Part shown: positions 31,165 to 42,000 of the stretch, one piece after another
Layout of the letters: each line of letters opens with the position of its first letter
Position numbering within the stretch: position 1 is the first letter of the stretch
NCBI GenBank assembly: GCA_949987705.1
Contig: OX465282.1
Span: 36,358,039-36,422,038 of the forward strand
Source of the DNA: Thereva unica
Taxonomy: Eukaryota > Arthropoda > Insecta > Diptera > Therevidae
Reading direction: 5' to 3'
Length of the DNA stretch: 64,000 nt
Notes under the pieces: model-generated
Told to the model about the DNA's origin: nothing
Seen by the model: only the letters and a program-made list of their open reading frames with translations
The model's database searches: none
Translations under genes and position numbers: made by a program

Positions 31165-33867
31165 ATGGGTCGAAAGCTAGTGGATTTGCGCACTGTAGGG
31201 TTAAAAAGAGAATTAAGTAAACGCTCGTTGTCAACGGTGGGGGTTAAAAATTCCCTAACCGCCCTGCTTCGAGAAGCTATGGTGAACGAAGGTAAGGATC
31301 CTGAAACCTACATGTTTGAAGGCGAGGTAGAAGCAGAGCCAGAAGAAGCGACAGTGAGTATGGCAGAACTTCTTAAAACATTGATGGTGATGAAGGAAGT
31401 GCAAGAGCGTGCATCAGCGGAGATGAAGGCAGATATGAAGGAATTACAAGAACGTTCAACTATAGAAATCAAGGCGGAAGTGTTGGCGTTAAAGGATGAA
31501 CAGAAATTGTTAGCAGTAGCTCATGAACGCTCGTTAGCAGAACTCAAAGAGTCTATGGAAGAGCAGAAGAACCAACTGGAGCAGAAAATCGAATCATTCT
31601 CCCTTTTTGTCGACAACAAGCTAGATAACATGAAAGAAAATGTAAGGAATGATCTGGAAAATCTCGAATCTTCCATCAAGGCAAATGTGAGGAATGATCT
31701 GGAAAATCTCGAATCGTCTATTAAAGCAAATGTAGAGAATGATCTGGAAAAGCTCGAAAATTCCATGAGGGAAAATGATGAAAAGTTGAAGATTGAGCTA
31801 GAATTGGTCAGGGCCGAGCTAGAAAGGGTAAAGATTCACCACCCAGCGACGGCATCTCACGAAGTCATCGGAGTTAGGAAACTGCAGCCTCCAACTTTCG
31901 ACGGGCAAAGCCCATGGTCTACTTATAAGCTCCAATTCGAAGCAGCAGCAGCAGGCAATTGCTGGACTGAGGAGGAGAAAGCAACGGCCTTAACGTTGTC
32001 ACTAAGGGGCACAGCAGCAGAAATATTGCAGTCAATACCAGCAGAACATCGCAACAGCTACGGGTTCTTAGTTCAAGCGCTGGAAATGCGTTACGGTGAT
32101 CAGCACATGCAAGAGGTTTATCGACTTCAACTTCGCAATCGACTTCAAAAGCCAGGAGAAACTTTACAACAACTATGCGCCGATATCGAGAGGTTAGTGC
32201 ATCTGGCTTATCCTAGCTTCGGCCAAGACTACATCAACGAAGTAGCAAGAGAGGCTTTCCTTAACTCTTTTGCTGACCGAGATCTACAACAGGCAGCCAG
32301 ATTGGCCGGAAAGAAGAATACCGCAGAAGTTCTGGCATATGCTCTGGCATACGAGGCAGCGAAACAAGCAACAAGGAATACGGTCCACCTCAGGGGAATC
32401 AATATGACTGAGAACATTTGCCATCGAGTCAACACCTCGGAAGTACGTCGTCGTCTACGATGCTGGAACTGTGGCGAGCCGGGCCATTTACAAAGGAGTT
32501 GCCGAAAGCGAAGGAGAGTGGAATCGCCAGGGAGTAGGAGTGGCTCAACATGCTGTGAAAAATGTGGACAACGGCAGAAAGGCGACCGGAGGGAGTTAGT
32601 GGGGAAAATGGAGACCCCTGATGTCATCGTCAACATCACCCAACTGCAGCGTGGCAACAACAGCCTTGTCATCGAGGGGAAAGTTGGTGATGAACAATAC
32701 ACAATTACCGTGGATACAGGTGCTTCAAGATCTGTCATCAGGGCTGATTTGGTCGGTAGAAAGTGGCTGAAAAACGCGGACCAGTACATTCTGAAAACTG
32801 TAACAGGAGAACCAGTGAAATTACATGGGGAAACAATGATGGACGTGGTACTCGGCGACATTAAGTTTACACATTCGTTCCTGGTAGCTGACATAGTCGA
32901 CGAGTGTATTCTTGGTTTGGACTTTATGACAACACACGGAATACTATTGGACCTTGGAGAATTGATGATGAAACACCGCAACAGGGGAATTCCAATGGAT
33001 ACTGCACTGTCCCGGCGACCATGCGAACCAGGTTTTAAGTATCGTTGGCGTATTGAGGAAAAGTGTCAAAAGACGACTGCGGAGCCAAGCATAAAATATG
33101 AGGACCAAGGAACTCGAGATGCGCAACGCGACGACCCGGACATTTCTGCGATTTTGTCATGGAAAGAACACAACGAGAAGCCTAAATGGAAAGACATCGC
33201 AGAGAGAAGTGAAATCCTGAAGAGCTATTGGGCCCAATGGGATTCATTGCATATCGAAGGAGGAGTATTGAAGCGCAAATGGGAAACAGCTGATGGTACC
33301 TCTCATCGAATGCAGGTGTTAGTCCCTCGTGCTGGAATAACAGATATTCTTGAGGAGTGTCATAATAGCCCGTCAGGAGAACATTTGGGAGTCAACAAAA
33401 CTCTGTCAAAAATAAAGGAGAGATTCTATTGGCTTCACATGCGGGAGGATGTTACGAATTGGTGTCGCAAATGCACAGCTTGTGCCGGCAGCAAGGGTCC
33501 TCGAGTAAGAGCGAAAGGAGAAATAAGACAACACCACGTTGGAGCCTCAGTTGACAAAATCTCAAGGGAGAATCCTAAGACGGCCAGTGACAGGATGAAA
33601 CCAAGGTACGACCTCCGAGCAAACTGTAGCGGTTTCCAGGAAGGTGACCTCGTTTGGCTGTTCAACCCTCGAAGACGGAAAGGCAAGTCCCCGAAACTTC
33701 AGCGTCAGTGGGAGGGGCCCTATACAATCCTAACACGGATCAACGATGTGGTCTACATGATTCAACAAGGACCCAAAGCAAAGAAGAAGATTGTGCACAT
33801 AGACAGGCTGTGCCCATATCATCAGCCGGATCCAGGATGGACAACTGTTCGGGACGAACAGTCCTAA
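31165..33867 (+). CDS. A3 Gag-protease-integrase-fragment polyprotein (900 aa), lacking RT, RNase H and integrase core
   Basis: ATG at 31165, TAA before the polypurine tract. Residues 5-45: SAP-like motif (LKRELSKRSLSTVGVKNSL). About 60-235: charged coiled coil with three NVRNDLENLESSIKA-type repeats. About 240-420: capsid-like region (QPPTFDGQSPW, then LCADIERLVHLAYPSFGQDY). About 434: CCHC knuckle CWNCGEPGHLQRSC. About 516: aspartic protease [12 protein letters not shown]. About 610: junction to ALSRRPC, deleting RT and RNase H in frame. About 730-780: integrase HHCC zinc domain (HLGVNKTLSKIKERFYWLH, WCRKCTACA). About 793: second junction, deleting the D,D,E core. About 810-890: integrase C-terminus with a GPY/F-like block (RQWEGPYTIL). 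It probably forms particles and processes itself but cannot reverse-transcribe or integrate alone. No stop or frameshift is visible. Confidence 0.93.
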   Translation: MGRKLVDLRTVGLKRELSKRSLSTVGVKNSLTALLREAMVNEGKDPETYMFEGEVEAEPEEATVSMAELLKTLMVMKEVQERASAEMKADMKELQERSTIEIKAEVLALKDEQKLLAVAHERSLAELKESMEEQKNQLEQKIESFSLFVDNKLDNMKENVRNDLENLESSIKANVRNDLENLESSIKANVENDLEKLENSMRENDEKLKIELELVRAELERVKIHHPATASHEVIGVRKLQPPTFDGQSPWSTYKLQFEAAAAGNCWTEEEKATALTLSLRGTAAEILQSIPAEHRNSYGFLVQALEMRYGDQHMQEVYRLQLRNRLQKPGETLQQLCADIERLVHLAYPSFGQDYINEVAREAFLNSFADRDLQQAARLAGKKNTAEVLAYALAYEAAKQATRNTVHLRGINMTENICHRVNTSEVRRRLRCWNCGEPGHLQRSCRKRRRVESPGSRSGSTCCEKCGQRQKGDRRELVGKMETPDVIVNITQLQRGNNSLVIEGKVGDEQYTITVDTGASRSVIRADLVGRKWLKNADQYILKTVTGEPVKLHGETMMDVVLGDIKFTHSFLVADIVDECILGLDFMTTHGILLDLGELMMKHRNRGIPMDTALSRRPCEPGFKYRWRIEEKCQKTTAEPSIKYEDQGTRDAQRDDPDISAILSWKEHNEKPKWKDIAERSEILKSYWAQWDSLHIEGGVLKRKWETADGTSHRMQVLVPRAGITDILEECHNSPSGEHLGVNKTLSKIKERFYWLHMREDVTNWCRKCTACAGSKGPRVRAKGEIRQHHVGASVDKISRENPKTASDRMKPRYDLRANCSGFQEGDLVWLFNPRRRKGKSPKLQRQWEGPYTILTRINDVVYMIQQGPKAKKKIVHIDRLCPYHQPDPGWTTVRDEQS

Positions 33868-33878
33868 GAAGGGGGCAA

Positions 33879-34360
33879 TGTGATGATTATGCGCCATCTG
33901 TTTGTCGAGAGGATGAATCAACGATTTTCGGTTGTTGTCTGAACTAAGAATTTATGTACTAAACTAACGAGCGATAAGCGAAGACAACTTCAAGCTGGTC
34001 GAAACTAAAAGAAACATAGAACATACCACAAGGAACCAGAAAACGAAGGTTCCAGAAAGTTAACAAAGGTGGAGCTGCCTATATAAAAGCGCCTGGCAGC
34101 CGCTATCGAGTCAGTTTTGATTATAAAGGCGATACAAGTGTTCCAAAGTGAAAAGTGGTGATTTATAGTGAAACAAAAAGCGATAATTAGAATTGAATAG
34201 TGCGAAATATTAAATTTGCTAGTGATTATAGTGAACTGTAAGAATTGTGTTAGTAATTAAATTGTGTTTTGGTTTGTGATAAATAAATTATTGTGTGGAT
34301 AATTAAAAAGTGTATTCCTTAATTAATCCTACGAATCCGTTAAGCCGTAAAAACGTAACA
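33879..34360 (+). repeat. 3' LTR of A3, with polypurine tract upstream
   Basis: 482 bp, reading identical to the 5' LTR. AAGAAGGGGGCAA at 33866-33878 is the polypurine tract. Confidence 0.95.
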
Positions 34361-34784
34361 ATATGTATTAATCACTTTAAAATCACTTGTAATCCCATAA
34401 CTAAACAAAACATTAAATTTTCAACATTTTTTTCGTAAATAAACATGAAAAAACACCGTGAATGTAAAAACAGTTGTTCGCCTTAACAATTAAAACACTT
34501 AAAAGACACTTAATCACTAAATTATTTTTATTTTTTTTTAATTAAATCACTAATAAACTATTCACTGGTAAATCCAAGTGCAGTTAAAAGTGTTAAAATA
34601 CAATATTTTATCACTTTTTACTGCAAAACTATAACCAAAACGTTCCCGAACTTATTCCGCGCCATGTTTATTCCGCTCTCTCCGGTGAATTTTTGGACCG
34701 GGTTGACCACCATGAAAAACTCTCCTTCGGGGCCTGTAGTTGAGAGGGTCTTGCTTGTATATATAGAAGGCTATGTTTGGCCCC

Positions 34785-34998
34785 TAATAATTGATAATTT
34801 CTTGTATGCAAGTGGGTATCTTAAAGCGGCATACACATAAACAAACGATATACATATATGCTATCTTCTTCTTGATTTGCAAGAAATTGTCCCAAAAGTG
34901 TTTCTTTACTTTGTGGATTTTTGTTTAAGTAATCCCCACCATTTAAGTAAGTTTTTTCTCAACAAGTTTTTGCAGGAAAAGTACTGGAACAAACCTAC
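34785..34998 (+). repeat. Dispersed repeat shared with 24451-24655
   Basis: Shares GTGGGTATCTTAAAGCGGCA, TTCTTCTTGATTTGCAAG and CCCCACCATTTAAGTAAGTT with the other copy. It passes directly into an LTR relic at about 34999. Confidence 0.75.
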
Positions 34999-35632
34999 TG
35001 AATTAAAAAGCGATAAATAGAATAGTGTGAGACATTAAATTGCTAGTAAAAATAGAACTTTAAGAATTCGGTTTGCTATTACCGAGGTTACATGACACAC
35101 TCAACACAAACTGAGTTCAATTTTCGGTTCGGTTTGTGTCATCTAACCAGCGACCGACCGCAAAAATCATGCCGAACGTGTTCTAGGTGAGCTCACAAGT
35201 TTTTGCTTGGTTGAGTACAATTTTCGGTCGGAGTATCATATAACTAACGACTGTAAAATGAACCCAAAATAGAGATTGAAATAAAGTTTTTTTTAGGACA
35301 TTATTAAAGAAAAGAACGTGTTAAAACTGTTAGATGGCAAAAAATATACAAATAAACACATTTATAAAAAGTTTAAGAGTGAAATACGACAAACTGACAT
35401 TTAACCAAACCGAAATGACAACTAAAAATCCATGTTCAGTATGTCATATAACACTCGACCGAAAATGCAATCTCAGATCGAGTTAAGTTCAGTTTGCTTT
35501 CGGTTTGTCATATAACTCCGGTATATGTATTAAATTGTGTTTGGTTTTTAATGCATAAGTTGTGGTGTGAATATAGAAAAAGTGTATTCCTTAATTAATC
35601 CTACGAATCCGTTAAGCTGCAAAAACGTAATA
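34999..35632 (+). repeat. Degenerate family A LTR fragment, MITE-interrupted
   Basis: AAAAGCGATAAATAGAATAG at the start and TTAATTAATCCTACGAATCC near the end match the 3' half of the family A LTR. It is split by the MITE at 35082-35521. The 5' half is missing, and many point differences show it is much older than A1-A4. Confidence 0.8.
35082..35521. mobile_element. MITE with TA target duplication, 440 bp
   Basis: Ends CCGAGGTTACATGACA and, on the opposite strand, CCGGAGTTATATGACA, with further inverted similarity (CAAACTGA) for about 40 bp. TA lies on both sides at 35080-35081 and 35522-35523. It inserted in an old LTR. Internal motifs TTCGGTTCGGTTTGTGTCAT repeat near both ends. Tc1/mariner-type mobilisation is likely. 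Confidence 0.8.
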
Positions 35633-35722
35633 ATATATGTATAATGTAAAAAGTTGAATTTTATTTGTGAAAATCTGAGTTCAATTTGCAAAAGTATTAA
35701 TTTCATTTGCAAATTTGTGAAT

Positions 35723-35876
35723 TTAATGTGAAAAACGTAGAATTTAATAGTTTGAGATATTAAATTGCAAGTGATTGAAATGAACTTTAAGACTTGTGTT
35801 TGTAATGGAACTGTGTTTGGTTTTTTGATAAATAAGTTTTTGTGTGAATACTTAAAAACTGTATTCCTTAATAAAG
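35723..35876 (+). repeat. Second degenerate family A LTR fragment
   Basis: GTAGAATTTAATAGTTTGAG, ACTGTGTTTGG and ACTGTATTCCTTAAT match the LTR 3' half with many changes. Ends without the LTR terminus. Confidence 0.65.
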
Positions 35877-36739
35877 TCTCTGAGAAACGCAGGTTCGCCG
35901 CTATTAAGAACTTTATACAAGAAGAGTAGGTTATTCTTAGCTAGATGATTTTTTAGAGAGAAATTCAAGATTCTGAAACGATACTGAGCATTGTGATTAA
36001 ATTGATTCTTCACTTATAAGCAAGTCTAATGCATTCTACCATATCCTTCTATAATACAAGCCATGCACAACTATTGAGCTGCTTGAGTGTGTAGTAGTAC
36101 TTTGACCGGGTCTCTTAAACGTCAAAGTTTGTTCGGTGGTGAAATCAACGTGTCATCGCGGATAAAAATTTATTAAAATTGTAAGTAAAAAGCGTTAAAT
36201 ATAGATTAAAGTTAGTAAAATCACGCGTGGATTAGTGCTTCAGTGTTTGAATCAAAAAAATTTAAAAAAAGTGAATGATTAAGTGCACTTTAAGAGTGAT
36301 AAATGATAAAGTGGCCATTTGTATTTACATTCGCGGTGTTTTTTTAATTTAGAGAAAAAATGTTCAACTTGTGTAGTTATGAAATTATAAATGAAATTAA
36401 AGTGATTAAAGAGTGTCATAGAATAATTTTTAAATACATAAGTGCAGAAAAATGTGTAGGGGAAAGCCAAAAAGTAATTGCTATTCATATTAGTTGCGAT
36501 CCATTGGGCGATATTTTCTACTCGCGAGTACTTACGAATTCATCACCAATAGTACGCGATTTTTGACATTACAAGTAGATCATAACCTCAAATATTTTGT
36601 TTGTAGTTTTGTTTTGTTTTTCTGTCTGGCTGGTTTTTTAAGTTATAGGTGATAGAAATTGGTATAGTTTATATAATATAAATTATATATATGTTTCATT
36701 AAGCTAAAACAAATTTATTTCAGAAATTAAGAGACAAAA

Positions 36740-37422
36740 ATGGCAAAAGAAGCCAAAAAATTATCGAAAAATTGGACTTATTTGGAGGGGAAAGCCCTTA
36801 TTACTATTTACCAAAATAGAAAAGAAGAATACTTTAAAACGAGGAATAAAAAGCATTTTTGGGAAGCTATTTTAACTGACCTGGAGGCATCCAATGTTTT
36901 GGTAATTTGTTTTCGTCCTTTTATGATATTCTTAGTAATACTTAAGATACACATATATTGTTTTGTTAGGTAACATCCACTACACCAGAACAAGGGGAAA
37001 CAAAGTGGAGGATCCTCTATCGCGCATGCAAGAGTGCGAAGGATAGAGGAACCGGTACGTCAACTACGAGGTTTCTCTACATGGAGGAAATGGATGCCAT
37101 ATTCCACGACAACCCTTTGATTTCGTCGTCAACGGCAGTAAGCGTAGAAGTTCAAGATAAACCTGAAGCTGCGCCAAAGATAATTACAAAGAGAAAAGAT
37201 GATGAAACTCCTAGCACAGAAAACCTAGGAAACCCCAGTGAGCCAAGAAAAAGCCAAAAAAGCAAACGGAAAAACAAAAATGTATTAGCAAATATCCAAC
37301 TCCAGGATTATAAAAAAAAACTCGAACTCAAAAGACAATATTATTTAGATAAAATTGAGGGAAAAAAAGCGGACTCAGCTACTTCAAGAATATTTGAAGG
37401 AAAAAAAGGCATCACGAGCTGA
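36740..37422 (+). CDS. Harbinger Myb/SANT-like DNA-binding protein
   Basis: Two exons, 36740-36901 and 36970-37422, join with GT-AG signals across a 68-bp intron into one frame of about 204 residues. The N-terminal WTYLEGKALITIYQNRKEEY, FWEAILTDLEA and WRILYRACKSAKDRG form a Myb/SANT-like trihelix with conserved tryptophans. The C-terminus is lysine-rich with a coiled-coil-like stretch (LQDYKKKLELKRQYYLDKIE). In Harbinger elements such a protein assists the transposase in DNA binding and nuclear entry. No stop is visible. It is divergently oriented to the transposase at 37609-45420. Confidence 0.82.
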
Positions 37423-38111
37423 AAAGAATTAAGAAAAAAACAAGAACTGAATTTATGATTCTTAATTTTTTATTTTTAAACCATGAAGGCTATATATATT
37501 TTTTTTTATTAAATTGTTTTATTAGTTTTTGTTATTCTGCCATGAAGACTGTTTTAGTTATTATATATTTTTATACTTTAGATGTTTTTTGTTATGTATT
37601 AAATAGAATTAATTTAAAAGGTTCATCGCGTCTAATTCATTAAATATTTTCTCCCTTACTCCTTCATGACTTAAATCCATGGTAGTTGATTCGGAAATAT
37701 ATTCTTCGTATTCCTCATCAGGTAACAACCATTCCTCATCTACAAAATCCTGCATGGTAAGACACATGTTGTGTAAAGCGCACGCTGCTACTACGCAATT
37801 TGTTACCAATCCAATGTTAGGGCTTTCAAAATATTTAAGCCTTCGGAAGCGTCCTTTTAACAGGCCAAAAGCGTTTTCCACTACAATTCGTATTGCAGAA
37901 TGAAGGTAGTTGATTTTTTTTTGTTTCTGCGTCAAATTTCCCAAATCTTTAAATGGCGTAACAAGATATTCAAGTTCTGGGTATGCCGAATCCCCTAAAA
38001 TAACTCCACCAGGTATAAAAATACTCCTGTCCTCTTGGATTGCTCTGTAGAAGTTCGAAATTCGTAACAGGCGAGCGTCGTGCATTGCTCCGGGTTCGCC
38101 ACAATGAATAT

Positions 38112-38604
38112 TGTTACATTTTTCCGGCTTAACGGATTCGTAGGATTAATTAAGGAATACACTTTTTAATTATCCACACAAAATTTATTTATTACGAAAC
38201 AAAACACAATTTAATAACACAAACACAATTCTTACAGTTCACTATAATCACTTTCAAATTTACTATCTCGCACTATTAAATTCTATCTGTCGCTTTATAG
38301 TTCCTTTCAAATCACTACTTTTCACTGTTATCACTCTAAAACACTTTTATCGCCTTTTAAATCAAAACTGACTCGATATATAGGCAGCTCCACCTTTGTC
38401 TAACTTCTGGAACCTTCTCGAGTCCTTTTTCTCGAGCCTAGTGGTATGTTCTTTTCTTTTCGTCCAGAAGCTTGAAGTCTTCACTTATCGCGCGTTCCAA
38501 TTTTAGTTTAGTACATAAGTCATTAGTTCAGACATAAACCAGAGTAGTTACCGACAATCGTTGGTTATGCTTTTTGACAAACAGATGGCGCACAAATCAT
38601 CCCA
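38112..38604 (-). repeat. 3' LTR of A4
   Basis: About 493 bp; lacks about 24 bp found in the other LTR next to TATATAGGCAGCTCCACC. Its inner terminus is mutated (CCCA instead of CACA on the plus strand). Confidence 0.9.
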
Positions 38605-38666
38605 TTACCCTCTTCTTAGGACTCTTCGTCCCGAACAGTTGTCCATCCTGGATCCGGCTAATGATA

Positions 38667-39024
38667 CAGTGCCCGAAATTGATTTAAGTTCACCCAACAC
38701 TTCTATGTTTCAGAGCGTTTTCCTCAGCCCCATTTTGTTGTGGAAACCTGAATTTTAACATAGTTGCCTTTCTAGGGGTTGCGAATAAGTGGTAAAAAAA
38801 TTATATGGCTAGCTCTCTTAATAACGGAAAAAAGCATACCGGAAGTAAAAGCGTTTCAATTTGACGTTATTAAGAGAGCTAGCCATATAATTTTTTTACC
38901 ACTTATTCGCAACCCCTAGAAAGGCAACTATGTTAAAATTCAGGTTTCCACAACAAAATGGGGCTGAGGAAAAAGCTCTGAAACATAGAAGTGTTGGGTG
39001 AACTTAAATCAATTTCGGGCACTG
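38667..39024. mobile_element. Palindromic MITE with 160-bp arms, TA target duplication
   Basis: Arms 38667-38826 and 38865-39024 are inverted repeats with a single mismatch noticed (AGCG against AGCT near position 105 of the arm), enclosing a 38-bp loop. Ends CAGTGCCCGAAATTGA; TA at 38665-38666 and 39025-39026. The other family A copies continue smoothly across this site. TA target and CAGTG ends point to Tc1/mariner mobilisation. Confidence 0.93.
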
Positions 39025-42000
39025 TATGGGAACAGCCTGTCTATGTGCACAATCTTCTTCTTGGCTTTGGGCCCTTGTTGAATCCTGTAGACAACGTTGT
39101 TGATCCGTGTTAGGATTTTATAGGGCCCCTCCCACTGGCGCTGAAGTTTCGGAGACTTGCCCTTTCGTCGTCGAGGATTGAACAGCCAAACGAGGTCACC
39201 TTCCTGGTATCCGCTACAGTTTGCTCGGAGGTCGTACCTAGTTTTCATCCTGTCACTGGCTATCTTAAGATTCTTCCTTGCAAGCTGATGGATATCTGCG
39301 AGTCGATCACGAAGTTCACCTGTATAACCGCCAGTAGACTCGTTGCTTTCAACAGGTGTCCCAAATTTCAAGTCGCTTGGCAGCCGGATTTGTCTTCCAA
39401 AAATCACACTACAAGGGGTTTGTCCTGTGGAATTATGAACCGCTGTCCGATATGCCATTAGAAATATAGGGATGTAACTGCCCCAGTCACGCTGGTGCTC
39501 GCTAACAAATTTCCTTAGGTGTTCTAGCATTGTCCTGTTGAATCGCTCTACCATTCCATCGGACTGGGGATGAAGGGGCGTCGTCCTGGTCTTCTTCACT
39601 CCAAGTATCTTACATACTTCTTGAAAAACTTGAGATTCAAAGTTTCTCCCTTGGTCAGAGTGAAGCTCATGAGGAACACCAAATCTGCAGATCCAATTGT
39701 TCACTAATTCCTCTGCAACAGTGATTGCTTCCTGATTTGGAATGGCATATGCTTCGGGCCACTTACTGAAGTAGTCCATGACCACCAAAATGTATCGATT
39801 TCCTCGGTCTGACACCGGAAAAGGTCCTGCCACATCGATTGCGATTCTTTCAAATGGGGCTCCCACGTTGTATTGCTGCATTTCTCCTTTTGTTCTTACC
39901 CGAGGGCCCTTACTGCTGGCACAAGTTGTGCATTTACGGCACCAGTCTGCAACATCGTCTCGCATGTGAAGCCAATAGAATCTCTCTCTTATTTTTGCCA
40001 AAGTTTTATTGACTCCCAGATGTCCTCCTGATGCGCCGTTATGACACTCCTCGAGAATATCCCTTATTCTAACGCGAGGGACTAATACCTGCATTCGATG
40101 AGAGGTACCGTCAGCGGTTTCCCATTTGCGCTTTAATACTCCTCGCTCAATGTACAACGAATCCCATTGGGCCCAATAGCTCTTCAGGGTCTCGCTCCTC
40201 TCAGCAATGTCCTTCCATTCAGGCTTTTCCTCGTATTCCTTCCATGTCAGAATTGAAGAAATATCCGGGTCGTCGCGTTGGGCGTCTCGGAGTCCCTGGT
40301 CATCCCATCCTGTCGTTGGCTCGACTGTCGCCCTTTGACACTTTTCCTCGATACGTCCACAATGTTTGCAGTTTGGTACGCATGGTCGCCGGGAGAGTGC
40401 ATCTGCATTTCCATGGTTTCTTCCCTTTCTGTGGTCTATATTGAAGTCGTAGGACTGAAGTCTCTCTATCCATCTTGCCACTTGTCCTTCAGGGTTTTTG
40501 AATTGCATCAGCCATTTTAATGCTGCATGATCCGTTCGAAGGATGAAGTTTTGCCCATAGAGATACTTGTGGAAGTGTTTAGTTGAGTCCACGATTGCCA
40601 ATAGTTCCTGTCTTGTGACACAGTAATTCCGCTCCGATTTTGACAGCGCTCTACTGTAATAAGCTATGACCTTTTCCTGTCCGTCGAAGTTTTGTGATAT
40701 CACTGCACCAATCCCGACATTACTCGCGTCTGTGTCCAATATGAATCCTTCGCCTGGCTTCGGGTATGTGAGTATTGGTGCTTGGCAAAGTCCTCGTTTT
40801 AGTGTGTTGAAACTTTCCTCGCACTTTTCTGTCCAGATAAATGGTTTTCCTTTTTCTGTCAGTTTATGTAATTCCTTAGCCTTGTCGGCAAAATTCCTGA
40901 CAAAACGCCTATAATAGGTGGCAAGTCCCAAAAAGCTTCGAAGTTCATGTTTATCCTTCGGTGTGGGCCAATTCTTAACTGCTGTTATTTTCTCAGGATC
41001 TGTTTGAACTCCATTGGATGAAACCACATGTCCGAGATAGTTGACCTGGTCTCTGAACAGTACGCACTTTTAAGGGCTGAGTTTCAGTTGGGCTGTTCTC
41101 AACTTTTGGAAAACCTCTCGCAGATTGCCCAGATGTTCCTCGAAACTTCTTCCAACGACGATGATATCGTCCAGATAAACCAGACAAGTCTTCCATGTCA
41201 GTCCTCGCAAGACGCATTCCATCAGTCGTTCGAATGTAGCTGGAGCATTACACAGTCCAAACGGCATGACTGTAAACTGCCACAGGCCGTTTCCTACAGA
41301 GAAGGCTGTCTTTTCTCGGTCCTCCGGGTGAATTTCGACTTGCCAGTAGCCGCTCTTAAGATCCAAGGTAGAAAACTATTTAGCTCCAGAGAGAGTATCC
41401 AGTGTGTCATCGATACGAGGTAATGGGTAGCTGTCCTTTTTAGTGATGTCATTTAACCGCCGATAATCCACGCAAAATCTTGTACTGCCATCTTTCTTTC
41501 TGACTAGAACAACGGGAGACATCCAAGGGCTTTTCGACTCCTCTATAAGGCCTTGTCTTCTCATATCTTCAATGATACCGGTTGCCTTTTCCCGCTTGGC
41601 TAGTGGTAGTCTTCTCGGCGGTTGTTTAATTGGCTGGGCATCTTTGGTGTCGATCCTGTGTTGAACGATGTCCGTTTTCCCAAAGTCATCATCTCTCATG
41701 GCGAAGATATCACTGAAATCCTCTACTAATTTTCTTGACTGGAGATACTGTTTTTGTTCAAGAAAACTAGTTGAGAGCACTGCGTTTACTAGTTTCGTAG
41801 CTTTTGGCTTTGGTTTTGGAACCTTTTCGATGTTAGCGCACTCCACTAATGTAATCTGTTCTGCCGGTTCTCCTTTCCCCAAAACCGTATCTTTCTTCAA
41901 TCGTTGTTCTCTTTCGTTAGTATTTAGCACTCTCACGTATACCTCCTTTTTGTCGTCAATGCTCACCAGACATTTTCCAATTGCTATATTTTTGATTTGT

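Larger units (their letters stand above)
30581..34360 (+). mobile_element. Family A copy A3: young internally deleted gypsy retrotransposon
   Basis: Two 482-bp LTRs that look identical flank a 2.8-kb interior. ATAT at 30577-30580 repeats at 34361-34364. It has a tRNA-Leu primer site, one open 900-codon ORF and a polypurine tract. As in A2, RT, RNase H and the integrase core are missing. Identical LTRs imply very recent insertion; since the element cannot make RT or a catalytic integrase, it must have been copied with enzymes supplied in trans. Confidence 0.95.
30178..34690. mobile_element. Foldback element split by A3
   Basis: 30178-30577 and 34365-34690 are imperfect inverted repeats of each other: both read GAATAAACATGGCGCGGAAT from the outer edge inwards, then TAAAAAGTG and a GGTGTTTTTT block. 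A3 inserted near the centre with a clean ATAT duplication. The arms resemble Harbinger subterminal sequence. Confidence 0.65.

Noticed and set aside
32229..32981. 250-codon open frame on the minus strand, repeated at 12382-13134
   Set aside because: It is the antisense shadow of the gag-protease region of A3 and A2; it recurs only because those elements do and has no domain of its own.
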